From Blastococcus sp. CCUG 61487 (GTDB lineage Bacteria; Actinomycetota; Actinomycetes; Mycobacteriales; Geodermatophilaceae): a DNA stretch of 64,000 nucleotides. This document shows, piece by piece, positions 52,090 to 60,640 of the stretch. Under the pieces are notes generated by a model, which saw nothing but the letters and a program-made list of their open reading frames with translations, was not told the DNA's origin and searched no databases. The translations under genes and the position numbers were made by a program. The DNA lies in assembly GCF_005222955.1 (NCBI RefSeq), contig NZ_LWUA01000112.1, positions 25,809-89,808 of the forward strand. The letters are read 5' to 3'. Position 1 is the first letter of the stretch; each line of letters begins with the position of its first letter.

Positions 52090-53343
52090 ATGCCCTCCTC
52101 CGTGCTCGACCCACCGGCGCCGCCGGAGCTGCGCCGGCAGTGGCCCCCGGCGCTCCGCCTGCTGCTGGGCGAGGAGGCCACCGGCCTCTGGGACGCCGTC
52201 CTCGCGACGGCGGGCGGCCGGCTCGCCCGGCTGCGCCCCATGGGCACCGCCGTGCAGCCCCGGGGCAGCGCCACGGTGCGCTACACCGCCGAGGTCGAGT
52301 GGGCGGACGGACGGCGAACCCGCGAGTCGCTCGCGGCCGTGACCGGCGCGCGGATCCCCGACGGCGCGACGGTGCTCGAGGGGCGGAGCGGCGACGACGA
52401 CGACGTGACCGTCGGGGTCTGGCGGTGGCCGCTGGACCCGGCGCTGCCGGCGCTCGCCTGGGCGAGCCGGGCCGCGGGCGCGACCGAACGCCTCGCCGAG
52501 CTCGGGATCGCCGAGGGGCCGCTGCGGATGCGGCTGCGCTCCTACCGGCCGGGCCGACGCGCCGTGGTCGAGGCACGGTCCGCGGCCGGCTCGACCTATC
52601 TCAAGGTAGTCCGGCCGGTGGCGGTCCACCGCCTCGTCGAGCGGCACGCCGTCCTGGACGGCGCGGTGCCGGTGCCACCGGTGCTGGGATCGACCGCCGA
52701 CGGCGTGGTGGTCCTGCCGGGCCTGCCCGGGACGTCGATGCGCGACCTGGTCGCGGGCGACGGCGCGGGCCTCCCCGACGCGGCCACGCTCGACGCGCTC
52801 CTCGACGCCCTGCCGGCAGCCGCGGCCGCCGTGACGCCGGTGGGCCGGAGCCGGCCGGGCGACGCGCTGGGCCGCGTGCCGGACCACGCGACGGTCCTCG
52901 GGCTCGTGCTGCCGGAGCTGCGGCCGCGGCTCGACCGCTTGCGGGAGCTGCTCGCGGCCGCGGAGCCGGGCGAGCACCCCGAGGTGCCCGTGCACGGCGA
53001 CTTCTACGAAGCCCAGGTGCTCGTCGACGCCGGCGCCGTCGTGGGGCTGCTCGACGTGGACACCGTCGGCCGCGGCCACCGGATCGACGACTGGGCCACC
53101 CTCCTCGGCCACCTCGTGCTGCTCGAGGCGATCCTGCCGGCGCCGGCCACCGCGCGCCGCTACGGCGCCGAGCTGCTGGAGGCGGCGCTGCGCCGCTGGC
53201 CCGCCACCCAGCTGCGTCCCCGGATCGCCGCCGTCCTGCTCGGGCTGGCCACCGGGCCCTTCCGGGTGCTCCAGGCGAACTGGGCGACCGCGACCGTGGA
53301 GCGTGTGGCGCTGGCCGAGCGCTGGGCGGCGCCCGGAGGCTGA
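52090..53343 (+). CDS. APH/choline-kinase-like phosphotransferase
   Basis: 417 residues. The C-terminal third has the APH catalytic loop VPVHGDFYEAQVLVD (HGD-x4-Q in place of HxDxxxxN) and the metal-binding GLLDVDTVGRGHRIDDWA. The N-terminal half shows a kinase N-lobe-like segment ATVRYTAEVEWADG and a Lys in TYLKVVRP. Substrate unknown; antibiotic resistance should not be assumed. A TAGCGT box 6 nt before the ATG (52078-52083) suggests a leaderless transcript. Confidence 0.78.
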   Translation: MPSSVLDPPAPPELRRQWPPALRLLLGEEATGLWDAVLATAGGRLARLRPMGTAVQPRGSATVRYTAEVEWADGRRTRESLAAVTGARIPDGATVLEGRSGDDDDVTVGVWRWPLDPALPALAWASRAAGATERLAELGIAEGPLRMRLRSYRPGRRAVVEARSAAGSTYLKVVRPVAVHRLVERHAVLDGAVPVPPVLGSTADGVVVLPGLPGTSMRDLVAGDGAGLPDAATLDALLDALPAAAAAVTPVGRSRPGDALGRVPDHATVLGLVLPELRPRLDRLRELLAAAEPGEHPEVPVHGDFYEAQVLVDAGAVVGLLDVDTVGRGHRIDDWATLLGHLVLLEAILPAPATARRYGAELLEAALRRWPATQLRPRIAAVLLGLATGPFRVLQANWATATVERVALAERWAAPGG

Positions 53344-53359
53344 TGAGAGAGCCCTCATC
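53342..53359. promoter_or_regulatory. GATGAG-N6-CTCATC element upstream of the acidic secreted protein gene
   Basis: GATGAGAGAGCCCTCATC, 6-bp arms, 82 bp before the ATG at 53441 and overlapping the stop of the APH-like gene. The element at 56334-56351 upstream of the two-component operon has the same design. Confidence 0.5.
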
Positions 53360-53440
53360 GAGTTCTCCCCGAGGCCTCACCTCCGGAGGACAACCTGGAG
53401 TCGAGCCCGAAGAGGACCACCGACTCGAGGAGTGATCGAG

Positions 53441-53764
53441 ATGAGCAATCGCCCCGCCACCTGGAAGATCGTGACCTTCGGTGTCGCGCTGACCGGACTG
53501 GGCGCCGCCGGTGTCGGCGTCGCAGCCGCCGGTGCCGACAGCGACACCTCCCTGCCGGACGGCGTCTCCGTGTCGGCGGCGCCCGTCGATGCGCCGGCCG
53601 ATGCGCCCGCCGACGGCCCCGTCGACGCCTCGCCGGAGAGCGCCGACTCCCCGCAGGAGAGCCCGTTCGACAGCCCGGACGGCTCGCCGGACGACATCGA
53701 CGACCCGGACTCGCCCGACTCGCCGCAGTCCCCTGACTCGACCGACTCCCCCGATGACGCCTGA
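53441..53764 (+). CDS. Small secreted Asp/Ser/Pro-rich protein
   Basis: 107 residues. Residues 1-31 form a signal peptide (TWKIVTFGVALTGLGAAGVGVAAAGA). The mature part is almost entirely Asp, Ser, Pro and Ala with DSPDS-like repeats, hence disordered and strongly negative. ATG 53441 follows GAGGAG by 8 nt; GTG 53432 is in frame but overlaps that site. A calcium- or cation-binding or surface-charge role is possible but not shown. It faces the two-component operon tail to tail. Confidence 0.65.
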   Translation: MSNRPATWKIVTFGVALTGLGAAGVGVAAAGADSDTSLPDGVSVSAAPVDAPADAPADGPVDASPESADSPQESPFDSPDGSPDDIDDPDSPDSPQSPDSTDSPDDA

Positions 53765-53808
53765 CCGGCTGACCGCCTGACCGGCTGACCGGTTGATCTG
53801 CTGACCGG
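53761..53808. repeat. Octanucleotide tandem repeat CTGACCGG
   Basis: Six 8-bp units: three and then two-plus variants of CTGACCGG (one CTGACCGC, one TTGATCTG). The stop codon of the acidic protein is inside the first unit; each unit carries TGA, but in changing frames. Confidence 0.75.
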
Positions 53809-53842
53809 CCCGGAATCCCCGCTCCCGGGGTGTTCCTCCCGC

Positions 53843-53866
53843 TCCGGGGTCCCACCGGACCCCGGA
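53843..53866. terminator. Bidirectional terminator between the acidic protein gene and the response regulator
   Basis: TCCGGGGTCC (53843-53852), loop CACC, GGACCCCGGA (53857-53866), perfect 10-bp stem between convergent genes. Confidence 0.7.
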
Positions 53867-53902
53867 ACGGGGGGCGCACCTCGGGAGTCGTCGTCTAGGG
53901 GG

Positions 53903-54565
53903 TCAGTCCTCCACGAGGCGGTAGCCCATCCCCCGCACCGTCTCGATGCGGTCGGCGCCGATCTTCTTGCGGAGGTACCGCACGTAGACGTCGACGACGT
54001 TGGAGCCCGGATCGAAGTCGTAGCCCCACACGTGGCTGAGCAGTTGCTCGCGGGCGAGCACCTGGCCCGGGTGCCGCAGGAACGTCTCGGCCAGCGCGAA
54101 CTCGCGGGCGGACAGGTCGACGGTGGTCTCGCCGACCCGCGCGCGCCGGGTGCGCAGGTCCAGGGACAGGTCGCCGGCGGTGAGCACCGTCGGCTCGGTC
54201 GTGCGGTCGGTGGCCAGCCGGAGCCGCACGCGGGCCAGCAGCTCCTCGAACCGGAACGGCTTGGGCATGTAGTCGTCGGCCCCGCCCTCGAGCCCGGCCA
54301 CGGTGTCCTGCACGCTGTCCCGCGCGGTCAGGATGATCACCGGGATGGTCACCCGCCGCTCGCGCAGCCGGCGCAGCACCTCGAAGCCGTCGATGACCGG
54401 CAGGCCGATGTCCAGCACGAGCAGGTCGAACTCGCCCCCGGAGGCCTGGGCCAGCGCCGTCCCGCCGTCGGTGGCCACGGCGGTCGAGAAGCCGTTGGCC
54501 CGCAGCCCCTTCTCGATGAACGACGCGATCCTCGGCTCGTCCTCGGCGATCAGCACGCGGCTCAT
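53903..54565 (-). CDS. OmpR/PhoB-family response regulator
   Basis: 220 residues. Receiver domain 1-115 with acidic pocket EDE (9-10), phospho-acceptor Asp52 (LVLDIGLP), Thr in ILTARDS and Lys in MPKPFRF. Winged-helix DNA-binding domain 125-218: LSAREFALAETFLRHPGQVLAREQLLSHVWG, VDVYVRYLRKKIG. It is the last gene of a three-gene operon, its ATG overlapping the kinase stop. A candidate binding motif, GATGAG-N6-CTCAT, is found upstream of the operon and of the convergent acidic protein gene. Confidence 0.93.
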   Translation of the reverse strand: MSRVLIAEDEPRIASFIEKGLRANGFSTAVATDGGTALAQASGGEFDLLVLDIGLPVIDGFEVLRRLRERRVTIPVIILTARDSVQDTVAGLEGGADDYMPKPFRFEELLARVRLRLATDRTTEPTVLTAGDLSLDLRTRRARVGETTVDLSAREFALAETFLRHPGQVLAREQLLSHVWGYDFDPGSNVVDVYVRYLRKKIGADRIETVRGMGYRLVED

Positions 54566-56022
54566 GCGTCCTCCTCGGGTTCCGGCTCGTGCAGCTGCTC
54601 GTCCGCGGGCAGCACGACGGTGAAGGTGGCGCCGCTGCCCGGGCGGGTGTCCAGCAGAACGCGCCCGCCGTGCGCCGCCACGATGGCCTGGACGATGGAG
54701 AGCCCCAGCCCGGCGCCGTCGGACCTGCGTGCCCCCGCGGCGCCCCGGGCGAAGCGCTCGAAGACGCGGGCACGGTCCTGCTCCGCGATCCCTGGGCCCG
54801 AGTCGGCGACCCAGATCCGCAGCTCTCCGCCGGAGATCTGGCTGCCGAGCGCGATCTGGTCCCCCGGGGCGGTGTAGCGCGCCGCGTTGTCCGCCAGCGC
54901 GAGCACCGCCTGGGTGATCCGCTGCGGGTCCAGGCGGACGTCGGCGCGCGCGACGGTCTCGAGCACCCACTCGCGCTCCCCGAGCCCGCGGGCCTTGCCG
55001 AACACCTCGGTCGTGAGCGCCGCGACGTCGACGGGTTGCGGGCGCACGAACTCGGGCTGCTCCGCCTTGGCCAGCAGCAGCAGGTCGCTGACCAACCGGT
55101 TCATCCGACCCAGCTCGTCGTCGACCAGCGCGGCGGTCTCCCGGACGTCCACGGGGTCGTCGGGGTCGAGGACGTCGAGGTGGCCGCGCACGATGGTGAT
55201 CGGCGTACGCAGCTCGTGCCCCGCGTCGTCGAGGAAGCGACGCTGGGCCGCCACACCGCGCTCCACCCGGTCCAGCATGGCGTTGACGGTGGCCGCGAGC
55301 TCGGTCAGCTCGTCCCCCGGCCGCCCCTCGATCGGGATCCGGCCGGAGAGGTCGGTCTCGGTGATGCCCTGGGCGGTCGCGACCACACCGCGCACCGGGG
55401 CCAGCACCCGGCCGGCCACGACCCAGGCGCCGGCCGCCGCCAGGAGCATCGTCCCGGCGCCGACGGCCAGCATCAGCTGCGCCGTCTCGTTCGCGCTCTC
55501 GCGCTCCTGGTCGGCGAAGTAGGCGACGACGGCGACCCCCTGCGAGGGATCGCCCTCCAGCGCGACGGGGACGGCGAGGTAGCGCACCTCCCCGGCAGCG
55601 CTGTCGTACGTGCCCGCCTGCGTCTCGGTGACCGAGCCGACCAGCTCGGTGAACCTCGTGTCCTCGCTGAGCAGCACCGGCGCCTCGATCCGGCTCTGGA
55701 AGCGGTACACCCCGTCCACGTAGCCGAGGAACTTCTCGTTCGGACGGGCCAGGTTGTAGGTGATCACGGTCTGGAGGACGTCGCCGACCGAGGCGAAGGG
55801 CTCGCCGGTGTCGGGGTCGACGGCGGACGACGCGATCTGGGTGAACTCCTCGACCTCGGCCCGCAGCGCGGTGTCCATGCGCTCGTCGACGCTCCGGACC
55901 AGCAGCCGCCAGGTGACCAGCGTGACCAGGCCGAGCGCCAGCAGCACGAGCAGCAGGACCCAGCCGATGATCCGGGTGCGCGCGGCCCGGGGCGCCCACC
56001 GGAAGCGGCGGCGCTCAGTCAT
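54562..56022 (-). CDS. Sensor histidine kinase
   Basis: 486 residues. Helix 1 about 18-40, extracellular sensor domain about 45-180, helix 2 about 184-204, HAMP 205-258, HisKA with His269 (FLDDAGHELRTP), HATPase with N box (ADNAARYT), GPGIAEQD and GAGLGLSIV. The C-terminal tail is acidic. ATG 56022 lies within the last codons of the poly-Asp gene, 8-bp overlap, so its translation is probably coupled. The signal is unknown; the acidic tail of the neighbour suggests cations. Confidence 0.92.
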   Translation of the reverse strand: MTERRRFRWAPRAARTRIIGWVLLLVLLALGLVTLVTWRLLVRSVDERMDTALRAEVEEFTQIASSAVDPDTGEPFASVGDVLQTVITYNLARPNEKFLGYVDGVYRFQSRIEAPVLLSEDTRFTELVGSVTETQAGTYDSAAGEVRYLAVPVALEGDPSQGVAVVAYFADQERESANETAQLMLAVGAGTMLLAAAGAWVVAGRVLAPVRGVVATAQGITETDLSGRIPIEGRPGDELTELAATVNAMLDRVERGVAAQRRFLDDAGHELRTPITIVRGHLDVLDPDDPVDVRETAALVDDELGRMNRLVSDLLLLAKAEQPEFVRPQPVDVAALTTEVFGKARGLGEREWVLETVARADVRLDPQRITQAVLALADNAARYTAPGDQIALGSQISGGELRIWVADSGPGIAEQDRARVFERFARGAAGARRSDGAGLGLSIVQAIVAAHGGRVLLDTRPGSGATFTVVLPADEQLHEPEPEEDA

Positions 56023-56305
56023 CGTCGTCGTCCGGGTCGTCGTCGTCCGGGTCGTCGTCATCGTCGTCGTCGAGCGGCGGCGGCGGGACGACGTCCGTGG
56101 GGACCGGTGGCGGCGGCAGGGGATCGACGGTGCCCGGCGCGGAGGGTGCGGACGTCCGCTCGGGCACGGTGATCGGCGCCGGGACGCCGCGGCCGGCCGG
56201 ATCCACCGGGCGCAGCAGCAACCACGTCGCCGCAACGACGGCGAGCACGCCGACGGCGACGGCGATAAGCAGCAGGAGGCGGGCACGCACGCGCCCACCC
56301 TGCAC
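56015..56305 (-). CDS. Single-pass membrane protein with poly-aspartate tail
   Basis: 96 residues from GTG 56305: short basic start, one helix (LLLLIAVAVGVLAVVAATWLLL), Pro/Thr/Ser linker, then PPPPLDDDDDDDPDDDDPDDDDD at the end (written here as a run of Asp broken by Pro). The start is inferred: a GACACT box lies 6 nt upstream (56312-56317), and the ATG at 56350 is inside the operator palindrome. The tail should lie outside the cell and could bind divalent metals. It is the first gene of the operon with the kinase and regulator, so it is a candidate accessory sensor. Confidence 0.62.
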   Translation of the reverse strand: MQGGRVRARLLLLIAVAVGVLAVVAATWLLLRPVDPAGRGVPAPITVPERTSAPSAPGTVDPLPPPPVPTDVVPPPPLDDDDDDDPDDDDPDDDDD

Positions 56306-56324
56306 CCCGCCAGTGTCCGGCGGG

Positions 56325-56351
56325 TGAGAGGCGGATGAGAGCGCTCTCATG
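56325..56351. promoter_or_regulatory. Operator of the two-component operon (11-bp direct repeats and palindrome)
   Basis: TGAGAG at 56325-56330 and 56336-56341 are exactly 11 bp apart, the spacing used by OmpR/PhoB regulators. The 16-bp perfect palindrome ATGAGAGCGCTCTCAT covers 56335-56350. They sit about 8 to 35 bp beyond the putative -10 box, covering the -35 region. Confidence 0.55.
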
Positions 56352-56460
56352 GAGCGGCGCCGGTGTCCCCGCCCCGGAGGGGCCCGTGTAGTCTCTCCCC
56401 GGACCGCCCGACCCGGCGCCGGACAGCGATGGACGGCAAAACCGCAGGTCAGGCGCGTAC

Positions 56461-56531
56461 GCGGGTGTAGTTCAATGGTAGAACATCAGCTTCCCAAGCT
56501 GACAGTGCGGGTTCGATTCCCGTCACCCGCT
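56461..56531 (+). tRNA. tRNA-Gly (anticodon CCC)
   Basis: 71-nt cloverleaf: acceptor GCGGGTG/CACCCGC, D arm GTTC/GAAC, anticodon stem TCAGC/GCTGA with loop TTCCCAA (anticodon CCC at 56493-56495), T arm with TTCGATT loop. The discriminator is T, and CCA is encoded directly after it (56532-56534). It reads GGG codons. It is flanked by the two-component operon and a universal stress gene. Confidence 0.96.
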
Positions 56532-56690
56532 CCAGACGGGCCGGCTCCCCGCCTCGTAGATGCGATCCGTGGCGGTTCCGCGACGAGGTGCGAGCGCCGC
56601 GCGCCGGGCAGCGCGATGCCCCGCCCTCCCGCGGCGGATCCGGGCCCTTGGCCCCTGGGGATACCGGTCCGAACGCGTCACTATTCGGTC

Positions 56691-57146
56691 ATGACCTCGT
56701 ACGCGGCCGTCGGTGCCGAGAGCCCGCAGGTGGTGTCGATGACACCGCGGCGGCGCGCTCCGTGGCTGCTGGTGGAGGTGGACGGCTCCCCGGAGGCCCA
56801 GCGTGCGCTCGTCTGGGCGCTGCGCGAGGCCGCGCGACGGGAGGCCGTCGTGGTGGCCGTCGGCGTCCTGCCCTGCGCGGACCGGGACCCGGCCCAGCCG
56901 ACGCGGCTTCCGGCGACGGCCCTGGACACGGCCCACGAGCAGTTGGACGCCGCCCTCTGCCGAGCGATCGCCGAGACCGGCGTGCACGGCCGCTCGCGCA
57001 CGGCGGTGCTGGAGCGGCCGGTCTTCGACGCCCTGTCCGCGGCCACGCACGGCTCCGATCTCGTCGTGGTGGGCGCCGACGGCAAGCGCCTGCTCCGCCC
57101 GGCACTCCCCCGCCCGTCCCACCGCCGCATCGCCCGTGGCGCGTGA
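56691..57146 (+). CDS. Universal stress protein (divergent)
   Basis: 151 residues, one Usp domain: WLLVEVDGSPEAQRALVWALREAARREAVVVAVGVLP, then HGSDLVVVGADG. The usual ATP-binding tail G-x2-G-x9-G-[ST] is not evident (GADGKRLLRPALPRPSHRR instead), so nucleotide binding is doubtful. ATG 56691 starts it. Usp genes often accompany DosS/DosR sensors, and here the DosS-like kinase begins 39 bp downstream, consistent with a shared hypoxia or dormancy response. Confidence 0.72.
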   Translation: MTSYAAVGAESPQVVSMTPRRRAPWLLVEVDGSPEAQRALVWALREAARREAVVVAVGVLPCADRDPAQPTRLPATALDTAHEQLDAALCRAIAETGVHGRSRTAVLERPVFDALSAATHGSDLVVVGADGKRLLRPALPRPSHRRIARGA

Positions 57147-57185
57147 CCGTAGGGCCGTGACCCCGCCCGACGGAGCGCCGCGCCG

Positions 57186-58829
57186 GTGACCGGCGCCCAC
57201 CAGGACGGCCCCGAGCTGGCGGCGGCTGTGCTCGCCGCGACGACCGGCGGCCAGCTGGACTCCACGCTGGGGGAGATCCTCCGCGCCGCCGTCAGCCACG
57301 TGGACGCCGCGTACGGCGCGCTCGGGATCCTCAGCTGCGACGGCGCCCGGCTGGAGCGGTTCGTCGTCGAAGGCATGACCGAGGAGACCCACGAGAGGAT
57401 CGGCCGGCTCCCCACCGGCCAGGGCGTGCTCAGCGTGCTGGTCAGCGAGCCGAGCGAGCTGCGGCTCGACGACCTCACCGCCCACCCGGCGCACCGCGGG
57501 TTCCCCGAGGGGCATCCGCCGATGCACTCGTTCCTGGGCGTCCCGGTCCGCGTCGGCGACACGGTCTTCGGCCACCTCTACCTGACCGAGAAACGGACGG
57601 GCAGCGGCTTCACCGAGGCCGACGCCGAGATCGCACGAGCGCTGGCCGCGGTGGCCGGGCTCGCGATCGACAACGCCCGGCTGCTGGAGCGGGCCGAGCG
57701 ACGACGCGCCTGGGCGCAGGCCGGCACCGAGACCTCGAACGCGCTGCTCTCCGGCGTCGAGCCCGACCAGGTGCTCGACACCGCGGCCGGCCGGCTGGCC
57801 GAGCTGTGCGGAGCGGAGATCGCCGCGGTGCTCGTGCCGATGCCCGGTGACGACGACTCGCTCTGGGTGGAGGCCGCGGTGGGCCCGAGCGCGTCGGACA
57901 CCGAGGGGGTGCGGATCCCACTCGTCGGCGGCCGGCTGTGGGAGGCGCACCGGACCGGCGTCCCCGCGCTCCTCTCGGACTTCGCGCTCGACGTCCCGGA
58001 GGGCTATCCGCCCGGCCTGCTGGGCGACATCTCGGGTGACTACGGCCCGGCCGTGCTGATCCCGGTCGGCGGCCCGCCGGCCCAGGGGACCATCGCCCTC
58101 GCGCGACGCCGGGAGTCCGGCACCTTCCCGCCCGACGTCCTCGAGCTCGCCTCGGCCTTCGCCGGCCAGGCGACCGTCGCCCTGGAACTGGTCCGCAGCC
58201 AGGAGCGGGAGCGCCGGCTGCAGCGGCAGGCCGACCGGGAGCGCATCGCCCGCGATCTGCACGACCACGTCGTGCAGCGGATCTTCGCCACGGCGCTGGC
58301 CGTGGACCGGATCGCCCGGTCCCTGGAGTCCGAGGCTCCCGAGGTCGCCGCCCGGCTGGCCGAGCGGGTGGACGAGCTCGACGGCACCATCGCGCGCATC
58401 CGCACGTCGATCTTCGAGCTGCAGCACGAGGACACCGCCTCGGGCGGCGTGCGGGCCCGGCTCGCCGAGGTCGTGCGCTCGGTCGTCGACGGGCACGGCC
58501 TGCACCCGGACCTGCGCGTGGCCGGCGAGGTCGAGGACCTCCCCGCCGATCTCGTCCCCGACCTCGTTGCGGCTGTGCGCGAGCTGGTCACCAACGTCCT
58601 GCGGCACGCCGGCGCGTCCCGGGTGACGATCTCCGTGACGGCCACCGACGCGCTCCGCGCACGGGTCACCGACGACGGCGGCGGGCTGCCCGCGATCACC
58701 GTCCGCAGCGGTCTGGCCAACCTCGCCGACCGGGCGGCACGTCGCGGCGGGCGCCTCGCGGTGGACAGCGGCCCGTCGGGGACCGATGTCGAGTGGTCCG
58801 TGCCCCTGCCCGGGACACCCCCCGGCTGA
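57186..58829 (+). CDS. GAF-GAF histidine kinase, DosS/DevS-like
   Basis: 547 residues. Two GAF domains (about 20-165 and 185-335), HisKA_3 with ERIARDLHDHVVQRIFATAL (about 350), and HATPase with ELVTNVLRHAGA and DDGGGL. The first GAF contains RGFPEGHPPMHSFLGVPVRV; its His110 corresponds to the heme-ligand His of mycobacterial DosS/DevS, so an O2/NO/CO or redox sensor is likely. There are no membrane helices. GTG 57186 is used. The cognate LuxR-type regulator lies convergently, 9 bp apart. Confidence 0.88.
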   Translation: MTGAHQDGPELAAAVLAATTGGQLDSTLGEILRAAVSHVDAAYGALGILSCDGARLERFVVEGMTEETHERIGRLPTGQGVLSVLVSEPSELRLDDLTAHPAHRGFPEGHPPMHSFLGVPVRVGDTVFGHLYLTEKRTGSGFTEADAEIARALAAVAGLAIDNARLLERAERRRAWAQAGTETSNALLSGVEPDQVLDTAAGRLAELCGAEIAAVLVPMPGDDDSLWVEAAVGPSASDTEGVRIPLVGGRLWEAHRTGVPALLSDFALDVPEGYPPGLLGDISGDYGPAVLIPVGGPPAQGTIALARRRESGTFPPDVLELASAFAGQATVALELVRSQERERRLQRQADRERIARDLHDHVVQRIFATALAVDRIARSLESEAPEVAARLAERVDELDGTIARIRTSIFELQHEDTASGGVRARLAEVVRSVVDGHGLHPDLRVAGEVEDLPADLVPDLVAAVRELVTNVLRHAGASRVTISVTATDALRARVTDDGGGLPAITVRSGLANLADRAARRGGRLAVDSGPSGTDVEWSVPLPGTPPG

Positions 58830-58838
58830 CCCCGCTAC

Positions 58839-59492
58839 TCAGTCGTCGCCCCGGTCACGCAGTTGCGTCGCCAGGATCGCCGCCTGCGTCCGCCGCTCCA
58901 GGCCGAGCTTGGCCAGCAGGTGGCTGGTGTAGTTCTTGACGGTCTTCTCCGCCAGGCCCATCCGCATGCCGATCTGCCGGTTGGTGAGGCCCTCGCCGAT
59001 CAGCCGGAGGACCGTGTGCTCCTGATCGGTGAGCCGCTCCAGCCGGTCGGCGCCCACCAGGCCCGGCTGGCGGGCCCGCGGGCCGGCGGGGATGTCCTCC
59101 AGCAGCGTGCCGCCGGTGGCGACGGTGACGACGGCGGACACCAGGGCGGGGCCGCGCACCCGCTTGAGCACGAATCCGGTGGCCCCCGCCCGCACGGCGG
59201 CGTCCCGGGCGTCGGCGTCGGAGTAGCTGGTGAGCACGAGGCACGGCAGACCCGGCAGGAGCGCCCGGAGCGAGCGGCACAGCGAGGCGCCGTCCCCGTC
59301 CGGCAGCCGCATGTCGAGCACGACCACGTCGGGTCGGACGGCCGGCACCCGGGCGAGCGCGTCGGCGACCGATCCCGCCTCCCCGGCCACGACCAGCCGG
59401 GGATCGTCCTCGAGCACCTCCGCCACGCCCCGGCGGACCACCTCGTGGTCGTCGACGAGGAACACCCTGATCCGTCTGCCCTCGTCCGCCAC
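58839..59492 (-). CDS. NarL/LuxR-family response regulator, DosR-like
   Basis: 217 residues. Receiver with DDH (14-16), phospho-acceptor Asp60 ([13 protein letters not shown]), LTSYSDAD and LKRVRGP (Lys110 region). C-terminal Lux[48 protein letters not shown], the form seen in DosR/DevR. It likely receives phosphate from the facing kinase. GTG 59492 has AGGTGG upstream. A perfect CRP-type palindrome lies 18 bp upstream, linking it to cAMP control. Confidence 0.9.
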   Translation of the reverse strand: MADEGRRIRVFLVDDHEVVRRGVAEVLEDDPRLVVAGEAGSVADALARVPAVRPDVVVLDMRLPDGDGASLCRSLRALLPGLPCLVLTSYSDADARDAAVRAGATGFVLKRVRGPALVSAVVTVATGGTLLEDIPAGPRARQPGLVGADRLERLTDQEHTVLRLIGEGLTNRQIGMRMGLAEKTVKNYTSHLLAKLGLERRTQAAILATQLRDRGDD

Positions 59493-59510
59493 CTGCCACC
59501 TCCGCAGCCC

Positions 59511-59526
59511 TGTGATCCGGATCACA
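59511..59526. promoter_or_regulatory. CRP-type operator upstream of the DosR-like gene
   Basis: TGTGATCCGGATCACA is a perfect palindrome and a perfect match to TGTGA-N6-TCACA, the site of CRP and its actinobacterial relatives. It is 19 nt from the regulator start codon and 13 nt past the end of the polyketide synthase gene. Confidence 0.75.
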
Positions 59527-59539
59527 GAGAGTAGGGGGG

Positions 59540-60568
59540 TCAGGCCGGGAGCAACAATGCTGCGTACAACGTGAGCCCCGGTCCGAAGGCCATGGCCACG
59601 ACCGGCCCGTCGACGTCGGCCATCTCCTGGAGCACCAGCAGCACCGTCGCCGACGAGCAGTTGCCGTGCTCGGCGAGCACCCGGCGGGAGGCCGCGACCT
59701 GCTCCTCGGCCAGCCCGAGCTCGTCGCGGACGACGTCGATGATGCGGGGTCCCCCGGGATGGATCGCCCAGCCGGCGACGTCCTCGACGCGCAGGCCGGC
59801 GCCGACGAGGAGCTCGTCGACCACGTCGCCGACGTGGCGGGACAGGACGTCGGGCACCCGCGGGGACAGCCCCATCCGGAACCCGAGGTCGGTGACGTCC
59901 CAGGTCATGTGGTCGGCGGTGGAGGGGTCGGTGCGGGCGACGACGCCCGCCAGCCGCCGGCCCCGTCCGGCTCGGGGCTCCAGCACGACGGCCGCCGCGG
60001 CGTCGGAGAACAGCGCGTGCGCGACGACCTGCTCGAGGTCCCGCTGGGCCGGTTGCACGTGCAGGCTGGTCAGCTCGCAGCACAGCAGCACCGCCGGCCG
60101 GGACCTGGCGGTGACGAAGTCACCGACGGCGGCCAGCCCGGGGATCGCCGCGTAGCAGCCCATGTGGCCGACCAGCAGCCGCTGCAGGCCCGGCGGCATG
60201 CCCAGGTCGCTGGCCAGCCGGATGTCCAGCCCCGGCGTCGCGTACCCGGTGCAGGTGGCGACGGCGAACAGCCCGACGTCGCCGGGTGCCAGGCCGGCAG
60301 CGTCGAGCGCCCCGGCCACGGCCTGCTTGCCGAGCGGCAGCGCCTCCTGCACGTAGCGCTGCATCCGCGCCCCCGTGCCCCAGCCGCTGAGGTCCTCGTC
60401 CATCGGGTTGGCCACGGCATGCCGCCGGCGCACCCCGGCGCCGAGGAAGATCCGCTCGGCGGCGCGGACGCCCGCGTAGTGGCGGGCGAAGAACCCGTCC
60501 CAGGCGGCCTGCTGGTCCAGCGTGGTCGGGAAGGCCGAGCCCGCACCGGTGACGACCGCCGCCGTCAC
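59540..60568 (-). CDS. Type III polyketide synthase (chalcone/stilbene synthase family)
   Basis: 342 residues. Catalytic triad visible: Cys138 ([12 protein letters not shown]), His270 ([10 protein letters not shown]), Asn303 ([11 protein letters not shown]). [14 protein letters not shown] and the C-terminal [11 protein letters not shown] are typical. It condenses a starter acyl-CoA with malonyl-CoA; in actinobacteria the products are alkylpyrones, alkylresorcinols or naphthalenes. The chain length cannot be read from the sequence. It follows a methyltransferase gene 72 bp upstream on the same strand. Confidence 0.92.
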   Translation of the reverse strand: MTAAVVTGAGSAFPTTLDQQAAWDGFFARHYAGVRAAERIFLGAGVRRRHAVANPMDEDLSGWGTGARMQRYVQEALPLGKQAVAGALDAAGLAPGDVGLFAVATCTGYATPGLDIRLASDLGMPPGLQRLLVGHMGCYAAIPGLAAVGDFVTARSRPAVLLCCELTSLHVQPAQRDLEQVVAHALFSDAAAAVVLEPRAGRGRRLAGVVARTDPSTADHMTWDVTDLGFRMGLSPRVPDVLSRHVGDVVDELLVGAGLRVEDVAGWAIHPGGPRIIDVVRDELGLAEEQVAASRRVLAEHGNCSSATVLLVLQEMADVDGPVVAMAFGPGLTLYAALLLPA

Positions 60569-60640
60569 CCGCGCCGCTCCGCGGTCGCCCTGCTCGGGAT
60601 CATGTTCCGACGGTACGTGCGCGGGCGGGCCGTCGCCCGC

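Noticed and set aside
52090..53343. Aminoglycoside resistance gene
   Set aside because: Only the general APH/choline-kinase fold motifs are present. The catalytic loop deviates and the substrate is unknown, so resistance is not claimed.
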